Part shown: positions 1 through 15,400 of the stretch, in pieces
How the letters are laid out: every line of letters begins with the position of its first letter
Position numbering within the stretch: position 1 is the stretch's first letter
Source: Acanthochlamys bracteata
Lineage: Eukaryota > Streptophyta > Magnoliopsida > Pandanales > Velloziaceae
Reading direction: 5' to 3'
DNA length: 64,000 nt
NCBI GenBank assembly: GCA_019914995.1
Contig: CM034138.1
Span: forward strand, 2,728,001-2,792,000
Notes under the pieces: generated by a model
Told to the model about the DNA's origin: nothing
What the model saw: the letters and a program-made list of their open reading frames with translations, nothing else
Databases searched by the model: none
Position numbers and translations under genes: made by a program

Positions 1-484
1 TATTAAAATTGTTATTCATTTTATAGTTGTTGGGCTAGAAAGCGACTTATTCATCTTTTGAAAATTTAATAATAGGATAGAATTATAAAAGCAGAAAAAA
101 TAATATTATAATCAAATTGGAATTCCACAATTTTATATTGCAAAAAGTTTAGTTTGCTCTGAAAAATTGATTTAAAATAGTTGGTATCTTCATATATGGA
201 TCAAAATATACTTCACCAAAAAATACAAAAAAAAAAAAAGAAGAAAATTTTCATCAATATATGGAAAAAGTATGGTATACCGTAGGTGAAGGTCTATAAA
301 CCGGGCTACATGAAGAAAGCCCATTACCATCGGAACAATTTCGGCCTAACATTTCGAATAGAATCGAAGGTCTAGCAACTTCAATACTGTGGGTCCACTG
401 TCTTCGTTCGGTTTTCGCTCGAGCAGCGTGAGCGAGATCTCCAATCTCGCGGAGCGTAATCAAATCAAAACTCCAGAGATCCCT
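1..484. other. Upstream spacer and 5' UTR of the Rav1-like gene
   Basis: AT-rich sequence with an A-rich run near 225-245. It becomes GC-richer from about 390 as it approaches the start codon at 485. No gene is visible on either strand. The open frame continues upstream of 485 to a GTG at 389, but ATG 485 is the first in-frame ATG and gives a family-like N-terminus. Confidence 0.5.
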
Positions 485-3400
485 ATGGACATCGACGGCG
501 AACGCGGCGGCGCCGCTGTGTTCGACCGTATAGTTTCTCAACTCCCTCTTACCTTTCTACCGCCACGTGTAGTAGTTCCTGCACCAACACGGCGGCGTTC
601 CGCCATCGACTTCCTTCCTGATTTCGGCGGCGCTGCTTGGCTCGCTTACGGCGCTGAGAAATTTCTAGTAGTCTCTCACGTTCCTTCGCCTAATGATTCT
701 TTCAATACCTATGAGGTGGGCCCGTTCTTTTGCCAGGTTATCGACCCTCACCGCTGCGCTACGACTGCTGATAGTGAGAGAAGAGAGCACGAGGAAGTTG
801 TGAAAGCTGTGGAGTGGTGCCCGGTAACACCCTCGGATGGCGAGCTTGCTGTTGCCATCGGGGATTGTGTGGGCATTTTTTCTCCTGGGACTGCCGCAGG
901 CGAAGGAAGTGAGCCGGGTGAGATTTGATCGTTAGAGTTTTTTTTCCCCCTTTTTGCGGTGTTTGGGCTCTTTGATGGAGTCCAGTAGACAACTGAATGA
1001 TTAAAACTTGTTTCCAACATGAATTAGCTGAAAGTATTAACTTCTGTCCAGCTTTTTCTTTATTGGTTTAAGTTTTGTTGGATGTCATGCATTTGGTACA
1101 TATATGTTGTGTGGATGATAAGAAATTGCTTACCTTTGGAATAAAGTTTAGATTTTACTTGCGCTTTGATGAAAGATATTGTTTAATGAGTTTGTAAAGT
1201 TACTTCATCTTAATTGTTTGGAAAGGACATGTATTTAGAAAGCAGACAGGCAGACCTAAATGATTCATCGACTTAAAAGTTTGCTCTAGTACTCAATATG
1301 CAATGATCTGCATTTTGAAGTTAATTACTATATTCTATGCTCATTTAAGAAAAACAGACTCTCTAGGCGCTGATGTAGCATTCTCACCTGCATCTTTTAG
1401 GACATATCTGCTGGAGGCAGACAGCAGGCATTGTGCAGTCTTTCACTGTGGAGTCTATTAAATGGATTGGTTCAGGTGATGGGCTTGTTGCAGCAGGTAC
1501 TGATGTGGTTTTGTGGACAAAAAAGAGCAGATGCTGGGAAGTCAAATGGAAGTCAAGAGCATTGATTTCTCAAGGTCTGGTATCAGCCTGCTTCTTTGTT
1601 GATGGGCCTGTTGCAACTGCTGCTGGATTGTGTGGGAACGATATATCTCCTTTGTCCCGAAGAGAATCTTCGAAGGTTACAATTTATCTGAGTGGTGGAA
1701 AATCCTGTATTTCAGAGGTTCATTTATCACACCCTCAGCCGGTCTCGATGATTCAGTGGAGACCGACCTTTTCACAGGTGAAGGACGGTTTTGACTCACG
1801 GAGGGATGTGCTGATGACTTGTTGCTCAGATGGAGCAGTTAGATTGTGGTGTGAAATTGACTATGGAAGAGCTAAACGATCGGCAAAAGACATCCATGAT
1901 CAAATGTCTGCTAGACCTTCTTTCCATGTTGTAGCTGTCATTGAAGTGAACCATTCCCTGAAAGGAAATCTTGGCACTGATATATTTGTAGACTGGGCAT
2001 CAGAAGCTGGTGGCATTGTTTCTAAACATGAAGGGGATGTTTACGAGTTATTTGAAACTGAACATGACAATATTGGCAGATGCGAGTGGATAGTCTGTGT
2101 AGGTCCTAAGTCTGTGGTAACATTTTGGGCTCTTCACTGTCTTGATGACATATCCCCATTAAGATTTCCAAGAGTGACCATGTGGAAGAAACATGATGTT
2201 AAACAACTTATCTGTGAACATTCTATGTCTGTAGACTTATCAATCCTTGTTAAAGTTGTTGCATCCAGGAGCCAGCCTTATGGTCCACCGGTTTTATGTT
2301 CCTTACTTCAATTGCTACCTAATAATTCGTTCTATTGGCTGCAAATTGGTAATAAGGTCTTCGATGCTAATGAAAAATCCTCTAATGAATATAGTCAGGA
2401 GGTATGTAATTGGGATGTTGCAGACTCAACTATTAATTTGGATTCCCATACGGGGAAAATGATAGCAGTAGCAGTGCATCCATACAACTTTGAAGATGAG
2501 CTTGCCGCAGCTTTAGATTCTCATGGGCTACTTTTCCTGTGGTCTTTTCCGACAATCTCTAGTTGTTCCCTGGGCACAGAATATTACGTAAATCCTCCAT
2601 TCAAACTTTTAGGGAAAACTGCCTTGAATGAAATATTCCCTAAAACTGAGTATTCATGCTTGACATGGGCACCTTCAGTTTTGGATGATCATCACTTTCT
2701 TTTTCTGGGGCATGCAAATGGCATCAATTTTCTGATTGTCAGTATACCTGCCAAGGAACCATGGGATATCTTATATCACAAGATGCTTACTATCCCTTGT
2801 GGTGATGGCAGTACTAAAGCTCCACCTGATCAGATTTTCACAACATCTGTAGCTTGTGTTGATGGGCCATCATTTACATCCAATAGCTTCTTTGTTTATG
2901 CAATATGGTTTAACGATTTCAAGGCATTATCTTGGAAAGTGGTACTACACTCTGAAAGTTTGTCCAGTAGCAACCCTGATGGTGAAGATCTTCAAAGTTC
3001 AAAAGAAGGGGGAGCTCAAACTTTTTCAGTTTCCCTTGCTGACAGGGTGTGTTATGCTAGGGTGGTTCCAGCCTCATCTGACTTCCCGGATTTGAGTATT
3101 TCATGCAAAGTTACAAGTGTTGCTGCAGTCCCAACAGCTAATTGTCTTTCCGCCCAGCAGTTTGAAACTACCTCAGGTGGACCGTCTAGCAAGTCCTTGC
3201 CATACCAGTTTGCTACCGGCTTTCTAGATGGATCTGTAAAGCTCTGGAGAATGTCTCATTTGGAGTCCTCGTCCTGGGAGCTTGTGGGAAGCTTTACTTC
3301 ACATCATGGGCCTGTGGATGCAATTTGTGTATCTGATTATGGTGTTAGGGTTGCCACAGTGAGCAAAGGTGGCGAAGATAATAAAACTAGCATCCAGATA

Positions 3401-6400
3401 TGGGAAGCCATATTCCCTGTAGGTACTGGTTGCTTTTTATTAGAAGACAAATTGTCATTTATAGAAGCCGTTGTTGCTTTAAAGTGGGCAAGTTTGGGGA
3501 ATGGTCAGCTCGTGCTTGGGATCTGTACTTCCACGGAGTTACGAGTATATGCCCAGAGAAGATATGTTGACCCAAAAATCAATGAGATGCACATCTGGGT
3601 CTGCATGGCTTCTTCATCAGTTTATCCTGCTCCACAGGACTTCCTTTGGGGTCCCAAAGTGACTCCACTTCTTCTTCATAAAAAATATTTTGCTGTCTTT
3701 ATACCTTGGTTGCTCGCATCTGAAAGAAAAACTTGTCAAGATCATCCTGAAAGTTTTTCCAACACTGCATATCATAGCGTCCATAGTGCTATTTACTCAG
3801 TTAGGGATCTTTGTGAGACTAGTTCATCAGCAGATAATGAAACTATTAAGGAAAGTGGTTCCACTTTGTGCACTGCTAGGTCAATGATGTTGAGTAAAGA
3901 GTTAAGAGTTTGTAGAAACAATGAATTTTATAGAACAATTGACGTTGCAGATTTCTTGTGCAGACCCTTGCCAGTGTATCACCCGAAAGCACTTCTTGAA
4001 TATTTGTGTTCAGGTAAGACAGTACATGGTAAAAAATGGCTGGGCACAGATAACTACTTGTCTAAGTCAAATTATTTTGTTTTACCCTATTCTTTTCATT
4101 ATTAAGTGGATTAGTTTTCTCTTTTCAGTCTCTATTATTAGCCTTAAATTTAATGCCTCCAAAATTGTGTTTGATGTCTCTTGAATTCCACATGCAACTG
4201 TTATGATTTTGAAGCTGTTCTAGGTGAGATTTAATCTTCAGTACGCTATTTGTAGGTAATCATAGCCGTGCCTATGTAATTCTGAAGCATTTTGTTGGTT
4301 GTATCGTGTCCATTGATTCTGCTTCTACTTTGGGGAGAAGCAAGTGTCAGAAGCCAATACCTGAGATCCCAGAGATTGGTTTATCATCTTATTTTGAGGA
4401 GAGTATGAGTAAGGGTTCTCAATGTAAAGGATCACAATTGCAAGAATTTCAATGGGGTCAAGATATTTTGTCTGGATCTGCCAATTCTGACCAGGCTCGC
4501 TTGTACCAGCTAGCTGGAAGCAATTCAACGGCTTGTCTGCATCAGAACATGTCGACTACTGTATCACTTAAATCTGAAATTTTGGGATTCATTAGCATTC
4601 TCGAGAAGTTTGACGTTGCCGCTTTTATACGTGACATTTATAGAAATCACATCATAGCAATCATGGAACTTCTGATTGAAGTGAGTGACTCACCCTATGC
4701 TTCTGTATATGAAAGTCTTGATGAACCTGGACGAAGGTACTGCAAAACCTTGGTTTTGATAATTTGTGGTTTATTGTTCTTTTTTAATTGAATGCTGTTT
4801 AGTTTATGCTTAAACTTCATGCATATCTGCTCGGCTGTGCTTTTGTTTGTGCAATTTAGTCAGTCATCTTTTTTGGGGCGTTTGGGAGTGCTTATGAAAT
4901 AGAGATTTTCTAAAATAGAGGGTATTTTTGTCTTTTTTGAAAAACGAGATTTATTTTTTTTACTTCCAAAAAAATAATTAAAATATGTAATAAAAGATCT
5001 CACTCCGTAGAATTTTTCTACGCTTTCTAAATTTTTAAATAAATTCTTTATATATTTATAAAATATGTATTGAAAACGTGAAATGAGGAAAAGTTGAAAA
5101 GTAGCGTTTCAAACGCTCTCCCAAACGCACTTTTTATCATTAGATGTATGTTAGCAGGCTAGGTATGATAAATGTTCCCATTCTATGCATAAGTCTGCAT
5201 TTACTGTGCCTTCAGGATAATTGTTGGTAGAGAGTTCTAATCCATTTCTAGGCATGCAGATACTATTGTTTTGGCTTTACAGAGAAATTAACTTGCAGCT
5301 TCTATATTCCCTTAGTGCTTGATCATGTCCCTTAACTAACATTCCGTGCTAAGTTGAAATTCTTCTGCCACCTTTTTCTTTCTTTGCTCCAGCACAGAGC
5401 GAAAATCTCGAATACAATTTATTTCTATATTTTCTATATAAATGCTGATATAGTAGGGAACTAGTATGTCTAGACTGTGAAGATGTAGCAATCAAAGACA
5501 TAGTGAAGATCTTATCAAATTTCACCAACTTTGGGCCTTTGATGTTGAAGTGCATGAACATTCATGACGTGCAGGATGTCTAACAGATGTCTGCTTCACA
5601 TAACATAAAATAGGCATATAATTTTAACGTGCCTCAAGTAATGAAACTAATTGTTGGCCACATAAGCTTTAATCTTTTGATGTCAGTCTATGCCAGGCAT
5701 TGATCTTTTTATTGTCAAAGAAAGCTAGCTTCTCAAATTAGCATGTCAATAGATAATCAGTAGTTTGACCTCCTGAAGTTATTAAATAAGAGTATGTCCA
5801 TTTGAGCAAAGGCGTGGTTGAACCTGTTGTTGAATATTTTACTGGTGCCATGATTTGAAGCAGTCTGTACAAGGCTGCAAGTGGCAGTAGTAGATCTCAA
5901 TAACGCAGGGTGGTGGAGGTAGAAGCATCTATTGGTAGCCTGAAGTGAATATCTAGTGCATTATCTTCTGTACCATCATGCACTATTTACTGTACCTGTT
6001 ACAGACTGTTTTTAAAATTTTGTGATACAATTGTGCTCTAGTCTCATGAATAACCTTTCTGGGAATGTGGGCAAGACATGTATAATGATCCTTATTAGAC
6101 CTTGCATTGTAAGATAGCCCTCATAGTTGTTTTTTTCCTGTTATCGTACGTAGAATGTTCCTGTTTAGCACTGAACCTAACTGTTTTGCATGAGTTGCCA
6201 AGCTCATGTTAACCTTGTAATTTTTTGTAGCTTTTGTTGAGCAATTGATTGCATTCTATTTAATTTTTCGGATGTTACATGCAAGTCAGCTTCTTCCTTT
6301 GGACTAAAGTTTTAGTAAATGTGCTTATATTTTTTCTTATGTTTGTCTTAGCGAATATGACACGCAATTATACATCTATATGCAGGAGAGATGCAGATCT

Positions 6401-9400
6401 TCCTTTTCCTTTGTTAGTGCAAATATGTTTTTAGCAAATGTAATATATACTACATAATTTTGCTTCTTTCAAAGGTTCTGGGTGGCTGTACGCTTTCAGA
6501 GACTATGCTCTATTCGTGAAGGTGGAGGATCTTCTGCTCCGGAAGAGTTTGTCGCCAAGTCAAGTCTGATTTCATGGGCTTTTCAATCTGAGTGCCAAGA
6601 TGATCTCTTCAGTTCACTTCTCCCTGAAGAACCATCTTGGGTAGAAATGCGAAATTTGGGGGTGGGTTATTGGTTTAACAACCTCACACAACTACGGGCA
6701 AAGGTAAAAATGGGACATTTGTGCTTTTGTTGTACTTCAGTTCTGTTGACAAGATCTTTTCAATTTATGGGTATATTGGATTGCTTCATGCTAAGTAGTC
6801 AAAAGTGCTGTAAGCCTTGTACGTTAAGGGGCTGAGATTTCAACTGTTATTATTTGAAAAACTCTACTCTATAGCTTATAAACATGGAGGTATAAAATGT
6901 CAAGCGATTTCATTGAAGTATTAGTTTGGTATAAAATGTCAAGAATGCTCCTGTTTACTATGAGCTGGAAATAATTTTCTAATTGTGACAATTCTGGAAA
7001 CTGATGCATATATGGGTTAGATGGTGTTTAAGAGTATTGATAGCTAATGCAACTGTAGCTTTTCACTTGTTCTGGACCTGAGTAGACAACAATTATAACT
7101 ATGTTCAAGCGGGCCAGCTTCCATCCTCTAGGTATAAGTCTTGCAGTTCGGTTCGTTTGACTATTTGCGGCTTCTGGAACATTCAGGACGACGTAGATCT
7201 TTGCATCCTGTCATAAGTGACTTTCTTTTGCACAACCTCTATATATGGATATACTTTCTTGTAATCTGGAGATTTTGGGTACATAGGTATATGATATATC
7301 TAATTGATCCAAATCCTTCGGAGGATTTTTATTTAACTATTTTGCACATTAATGTCCATAATGATAATATTATTGTTGATGTTATTGGAGTTAGCAGGCA
7401 TTGCATAACTATATTTCTACAATATTTTGTATGAGCAAGATGTTTTATCTGAGGGTACAGGCTTTTTAAGTAACACGTGCTTTAGTCTGTAATTTCCTTT
7501 GTGTAAGTTCTCTCTATACTAGCGAGCAATGATCTTGTACTATCCATCTTCACTATTGATCCTGACTATATTGGTATATCTTTCTTGTCTTGCTGGATCT
7601 CTGTAATGCTGATAGGATAATTTGATTTGTAGATGGAGAAGTTGGCAAGATATCAATATCTTCAAAGGAGAGACCCAAAGGACTGTGCCCTTCTGTATCT
7701 AGCCTTGAACAGGGTTCAAGTTTTGGCTGGTCTTTTCAAGATCAGCAAGGATGAGAAGGACAAAGTGTTATTTGGATTTCTTTCACGCAATTTTCAGGTA
7801 CAACAAAAAGATTGGTATGAATTCATGTTAAAGTATCCTCTTGTATTGCCTCCTTATATTTTCACTTATATGTCTGAAAAATTGTTGACAATGCTAGTGC
7901 AAAGATAGTAACTACAAAATTTCCTGGTCCTATAGAAACTTCACAAAGAACAAATAACAATAATTAGTAGATTGTTTGATTGTAAACTTTTTTTCATTGT
8001 TTCATTATCTTAATCATAAGTGATGCTTTGTAAGACAAGCATATTATGGAATAGTTTTTGAAATTAACTTCAAAGTTGGTAGAGATCCAAGCTAAACAAT
8101 ATTTAACATCGCAACCTTCCTGATTAGTTGGCTGTTCTTTCTTAGCTTACTTTTTTTTTTCCTGAAAATTATGTGTAGCTTCTGATGTTAGTCGGTCAAT
8201 CATTTGTCTTTGCATCCAGAAGGAAAAAAATAAAGCAGCTGCTTTGAAGAATGCATATGTTTTAATGGGGAAACATCAGCTGGATCTTGCTGCTGCTTTC
8301 TTCCTACTGGGTGGTGATCATTCTTCTGCAGTCACAGTCTGTGCAAAGAATCTTGGGGATGGACAACTTGCTCTTGTAATTTGTAGACTCCTGGAAGGTT
8401 TTGCAGGATCTTTGGAACGTCAACTTATTTCAAACTTTTTGCTGCCAAATGCACTTGAAACAAAGGATTACTGGCTTTGTAGCCTTCTTGAAGTACGCGA
8501 TTTTATTCTATTTGTCAATACAAGAACCAAGAATTGGTGACTTCTGACAAAAGCTTTCTTTCTGCAGTGGATGATTGGTAATTATTCTCGTTCTCTTCAA
8601 CACTTATTTGATTCCTCTGTGGAGACCGAGACTGAAACACCTCATACTCTTTGCAACCGTGCTGCTTCTTTGGACCCTAATATAGGTCAGCACTGTGTAA
8701 CACTAGCATCCAAAAATAGTATGAGAAATTCAATTGGTGATTACCAGGCCTCAGTGCTGATGAAGTTTGCTTCATTGATGGCTGCGAAGGCTCTAGGCAG
8801 ATCTGGGCTCCCTGTAAGTGTATTTGCTTCTCATTCAGCCATATTTGGTTGTTCTAGAGACTCCAAGTTGTTACTTTTTAATTTTTTTTTTTTTAAATGT
8901 TCTTGTCAATTTGCAGAGTATGGTTGCAATCTCACAATTTTTTTTATAATATAGTTTGGTGCATGTAGATTGTCTCAATATGGTCAAAACCATGTGCTTT
9001 TTTGTATTATAGTTTGGTAATGCAATTTTCCAACTTGTAACCACTTTTTTTTATACCTTCATTGTCCTAGTTGAGTTATAAGATAATCTAATTCTATTAA
9101 GGGCATGGGTGACTGACTATACTTAATTCTCTTTTCAAGCTTCTTGCACTCGACTGTCTTTCTTGTTTGGGTAATACAGAGAGTAAAGATCATGAGCAAA
9201 TTTCTGCCAGCACTGGATGTCATAACATATTTCATAGTCTTTTGAGCCCTTTTGATATAGGTGCTCCCAACTGGCTGCTGGGAGCAGTGGCTTCTGATTT
9301 GTTGACCCGGATGAAACTGGATATGGCATTAGTATATGTTACAAATCTGCTGAGGTATCCACCATGCAGTCATAATGCTCAGTTGTCTACAGTCGAACTG

Positions 9401-12400
9401 ATTATCAAGAATGAGGATGCTCCTTTAGGAGAATTTGAGATAGAAGACCAGAATAGTAATCTGATGATGGCATTAACGATACTTGGTCAAAGATATTCGC
9501 TGAACCTGAAGGATTTGGCTGAAATGGTATATCTTATGCATCCAAAGGTTATATAGTATTTGCTATTCAAGTTTATTAGTTGAAAAATGCTGTGCTCCCA
9601 GTTTACCACACAGGCTGTGATTGACATAGTTTGGAGTCATGCAATCAAGTGCACTTTATAGAATACCTTAGCACTGCCAATTGCATGATTCCGAATTTTG
9701 TGGCTCACAGCCTTTGCTGCTGAACGTTGAGCACATAGCCACATGTTTGAGCACGAGATGTGTTCCTCTTCCAATTAATGTTTGTTTAGTTTAATAAGAG
9801 GTTTATGTTTATCCTATCTGTATGTATGTTGTCACAGATTATGGTTTTTTCCTGCAACAAGGAATGTCCATTTGTAGGCTTGAAATGGTTTGAGGGCTAT
9901 ATGTCTCGAGGATGCAGTAATGGTAGCTGTGGTGCTGGCAGTCCTGTACCATCTTCACTGTTTCCAGGACTGTTTTTGAAGGCAAGCAGGGAGATCTCCT
10001 ATGCATTTGCACGATCTGTTGTTTGCAAAAGTTTTGAAAATTCAACTAGGAGCCTGAGCTCTGGAAGAACTCTACTTCAAAAGGAAAGTTGTGCTTCCAA
10101 AGAGTCTTGCTTTCGGGGCCTGTTGTATTCATTAAGGACTATCAAATTCCTTTTAAAGCCTTGCAGACATGGCTCTTCAATCAGCAGCATCAGTTTGAAA
10201 ACATATGATGTTCTTGTTCTTTTTGAATATTGCATATATTTCGCTTCCTTTTTTCTTGAAGGGAACCTTAAAGGACTTATTGTGATGATCTACCCAGTTG
10301 TAGCTGCATTTGCTAATGATCAATCCCCTTTTGAAGTTATTACTAGTGGGTTGTCTGATTTCTTGCTTCATAATGTGAAATGCATTGCTCCTGATACATC
10401 AAGCTTTGTTATTGGAAGACACACCAATCCAAACAGTGAAGGTCAAGGTGAGGTGCCATTATCATTGATGTCTGATGAGGAGAAGTTGCTGATAGTTCAG
10501 GTTTCCTTATGGTTACGTCTTTCCAGATTTGCAGTACATCTGTTGAGCAAAGCTTTGATGACAGAAGGAGATGAAGATATAAGCAGCCAGACAGATTTGA
10601 AAGTTTCTCCAGTTCCTGCTGCTAAATCATTAATGACATCGCTATATTATGTGTCTTCTTCTCTAACTAAGCGGTTTGCTTCACGTCTTTGTCGGAAAGC
10701 ATTGAGGGGTGAATTTCTTCCCACACTTGATTGGTTAAATGAAAATAGTCAGCCAGCAAAACGCTTACACTTGGTTATAGAAAATGGTACACTGCAATTT
10801 ACTGGAGCTGAGGACAGTGAATCGATGTTAAAACTGCTGTGGGAAACTTCTGCCAACCAGAAAGAGTTATGTAATGAATTTGTGTCTGAGAAAGTTGGTT
10901 GCATTCCGTATGATAAGCAGAGGAGCCAAGACTCCTGGCCAGACATTCAGAAAGAGTTATCAGCACAGTTTGAAGACATTTTCTCCAACAACAATAGATC
11001 TAATGACATATCTATGCATCGCTCTGGTGATGATGGAGCTGGATCTTTATTTAATAGTACTGTAGCTTATACATATGGATCTCTGGATACAAAAAAGAGA
11101 GATCCTTACTTGCAGACAAATAAGTCCTTTTTCCATGATCCAAAAGAAGTTTTTAAGCGAACAGGAGAGCTTTTTGAGGTAGGATTCTTTTCAGCGTCAC
11201 CTTGGTTAGTGGTAAAAGAAGTCATTTCTGTTTTCCTATTGCAGGCTTGCCATTTTTGTTCTAAGATACGCCTTTTCTGTGGTCAACATGGTTTTAATCA
11301 ACAAGTAATTATGCAGGCAATTTCTTTTAATTCAGTCAATGTACAACATGGTGCACTTTTGAGCAATAAGAAGGTACTGCCGCTCCTTATTTTAATTGTT
11401 TGGTATTTTGATACTTAAAATTCTTCCAGTTTTCTTTATTTTTTGTGAAAGTTACTCAGAAGCTGTGGTATCTATTATCTAATGTGTTTACATGGAATAA
11501 TGTGTGATTACAAGATTACAGTTGTGTTTATATAGTTTCCTTTTGCTAAACTTTTGAGTTCTAGTATTTTCTCTTATTTATTTGTTTCACTTTCACTAAG
11601 GCAGTGTTGTGACTTTACTTAAGGACTATCTGATTGTTCTGTGTATTGATTGGCAAAGATCCTTGATTCTAGTATAAGATTTGGCACTTTGGTATCCCGT
11701 GCTTAGATGGGCATTGGTTCTAAGAGTCTGTACTGTATCTCTATATTTTTCTGTCCCCATTGATTGAGTTCCAATGTGAAACATGGACAGATGTAGATCG
11801 ACATGACTAGCATGGACATACCTATGGCTTGATGCCTAAAACTTAGGAGATGGCATAACTAGTATATGACATTGTTGTTTAAATCTGCATTATGCATACA
11901 TGCATAAATTTTATTTAACTATTGATATAGAGAACTTAATATCATTTAGGTAGTTTGATGGATACATATGTCAATAGTTATTTTGATATCTTAGAAACTA
12001 ATCTGAAGCTATGGTCAAAATGTTAACAATGCAAGCACTTGCCTCTATAGGAACTAAGATGAAATTCAATATCGACTTTGTATCTACTCTTTTCAAATAA
12101 AGATGTTAAATACATGAGTTTAAATAATGGATGTATCAGGTATGTTGCTTAGGTATTTAAGAAACTTGAGACATGGATATATCCTTGAAGTTTCTGGTGG
12201 CGGACCTGGGTATCAAGTGTCAGATATATTGCCCCAGAGTCTGATTTGAAGTATCACTCCTGTAACAACCAAAAGAAAGTAGTCAGTCTTCCGTGTCTAA
12301 CACAGACAAGATGTGTGATTTGAGGTTCTAGGTATCACTGATTTATGTGAGTTGTAGCTTTTAGATAAATGAAAGACTTAATAATCACTAAAGTTATTCT

Positions 12401-15400
12401 TGCGATCTTATGTGGCATTAAATTTCTGGAGCATACAGTCTGAGAGCTTTTTTCTGCATACTGCTGCTATGTAGGGGCTTATTTTCTTCCACTTGAAGGA
12501 AACTTCTATGCAACGCGCTGAATATATTTGGCCTCAGGCTGATTGGCCTCAAGGTGGTTGGGCAAGTTGTCAATCAACACCTGTTCCTACTTTAGTTTCT
12601 CCAGGCGTTGGACTTGGAAGCAAGAAAGGAGTACACCTTGGTTTAGGTGGAGCAACTGTAGGAGTTGGCTCCATTGCAAGGCCAGGGAAGGACTTGACAG
12701 GTGGTGGAGCATTTGGAATTCCTGGCTATGCTGGAATAGGAGCATCAAGCTTAGGGTGGGGAGAACAGGAGGAATTCGACGAATATACTGATCCACCAGC
12801 TACTCTTGAGAACATAAGATCAAGTGCTCTTGCTAGCCATCCTTCAAAGCCTTTCTGTCTAGTTGGTTCCAGCAACACGCATATTTACTTGTGGGAGGTA
12901 TGCCTATCTCATCGAGCGTAAATGGATCAGCTGTTCATTCGCTTGTCTTCTCAAGAGTATTCATGAAATAATCTAAAATTTCAAGTCTAAAAAACTTTTG
13001 CAAGCTTTCAAGTTGGTAATCAGAGTGCTTGCATTCATCTCTACTTAAGCGGAACAGCTGATATATAAGGTAGTGCATGGTAGTATAATGTTTTGGACTC
13101 TCAGAAGTATTTTGTCCTTTATGTCTTTCCGTTGAAGATAATGACTGGAAGTGGCATGCAAGCGTGCAAAAGCAGGCTGTTTATTTCTCTACTTTGAATG
13201 AATGCATGCAAAGTTTTGACGTGGGAAGAAAGACAAATCTATTTTAGAAGCTGATGAGAGTTTTGCTTGATCATTAATGTATTTGCAGATACAGTAATTT
13301 TACCTAATACTTTTTTGTTTCGTTCATTGTTCAAAGAACCTGAATGCACTGCCTGTTGCTGAAGTACGAGCGGTTATGAAGAATCTTTTTTCTTAGTCAA
13401 CTATTGGTGAAGATATAAAGGGCTTCATCAATAATTATACCACCTGCTTAATTTGTAGTTCTGCTAGTTGTCTATAGCGTTTCCTGTAATGAAGTTAATT
13501 TGAATTGTGTTCAAGTTATTCCCATAAGATGTTTACTAGTCCCATGCCTGTTGCTCTAGACCTGTGGTTTTCCCCCTTGTACCTGTAACTTTTTCCCCCT
13601 TCTGATTGTGTGAGATCTAAATTAAATGTCTGTTTTGTTGGTGCTGTCCCTGCAGTTTGGCAAAGATACAGCCACTGCCACCTATGGCATTCTTCCTGCT
13701 GCTAATGTCCCCCCACCTTATGCCCTAGCTTCAGTATCAGCCTTGCAGTTTGAGCACTGTGGCCAGAGGTTTGCTAGTGCTGCATTGGACGGGACTGTTT
13801 GCACATGGCAAATTGAGGTTGGAGGGAAGAGTAATGTCCATCCTGTGGACTCATCTCTATGCTTTAACAATCATGCATCGTAAGTGGTTATTTCTCGTCT
13901 GATTAAAGTTGACTACCGAACTTTTCGATTTGTCATTGTGTTATTACTAAAAGACGAGTTACACTGCAGGGATATTGCTTACCTGGGAACCAGCGGGTCA
14001 GTTCTTACTGCTGCAGGATGCAGCTCAAATGGTGCAAATGTTGTAGTATGGGATACATTGGCTCCACCGGTTTCAAGTCAAGCTTCTCTCACTTGCCATG
14101 AAGGTAGTCGTTAATATTGATGCATGCCCATTTTTGTCTATCATCATAACTGTTGGTTTGACACTGCAAGACACGTTAGGTTATGTGGATATAAACTACT
14201 AAAAGCGCTATGGATAGATTTTTCAATATGTAATGGGTTCGTCTATTTTCTTGTCACCATGTAATGAGATGATGGTGGTAAACTGGATCGAAAACGATCT
14301 TACCTTAACCTCTGTTCTGAGCGAGAGCACAATAAGCATGCAAGTACCAACCTCACTTTGTCCACCTAATTGATTAGGCACAGTGCTTATTGCTTTTGCT
14401 GCAAACTAGTTCGTTGCTTCATTGTTCTTTGGTACTTATTACTGTCTGACACTTTTGCTGGGTTCATATTTAAGATGGATGTTGGCATCTATGGTGATAA
14501 TACTGTTGTCATTTTAGTAAATCTAAAAATTATGATAGAACTGTTGTTGCCATAGAGGATTGTGCTGTACTGCAAAGTGATGTTTTAAATAGTTAAGTTC
14601 GATTATTCATAATGAAGGAAAAATTGAATAAAATGTTATGTATATGATTAAAATAGGATAGATGAAATGGTGAGGTGCTACCGAAATTTTATGTAATAAG
14701 AAAATCCTTAAGGCTAAAAGGTTAGTTTTATAAAACAGTCATCCGATCTGCAATATTATATGACAGTGAGTGTTGGACTATTAAAGATCAAGATGTTCAT
14801 ATGATAAATGTATCAGTAATGAGGATGCTAAGATGGATATGTGAAAATATTAGAATGGGCAAAATCCGAAATAAGAATATACACCAATAAGTAGCTGTTG
14901 TGACGATCGAGGACAAGTTAAAGGAAGACAGGCTTAGATAGTTTGGACATGTCTTGTGCATGGCTAAAGATGTTGCAATGTATAGGAGTGATGTGATTTC
15001 ATTATAACACCATAGGAGAAAAAGGGGTAGAGGATTTAGGGGAATTAAATCTTTCGTTGAATATGGTTATAATTGAACGGAATCGGAAAAACGGGTTCAT
15101 GTAACCGTCCCCACTATCAAGTGGGATAAAGGCTTAGTTTATTGTAGTTGTTGTTGTGGGCATCTATGGAATGCAACATGCATGAGGTTGCATCTCTCTG
15201 CATAAGAAGAAATATGATTGTCAGCGTTATGTATGTTTTCTCATCGTGTGAATGGGTTATATGATATTATGCTCTAATTGTTCTGATTCGTCCAGCAGAT
15301 TGACTGGCAATACTTGTATTTACAGGCGGTGCACGATCACTTTCTGTGTTTGATAATGGTATAGGGAGCAGTTCTATTTGCCCATTAATAGTTACAGGAG

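Noticed and set aside
748-1020. Minus-strand open frames over the first exon of the Rav1-like gene
   Set aside because: They are antisense to a strongly supported exon and show no protein-family pattern.
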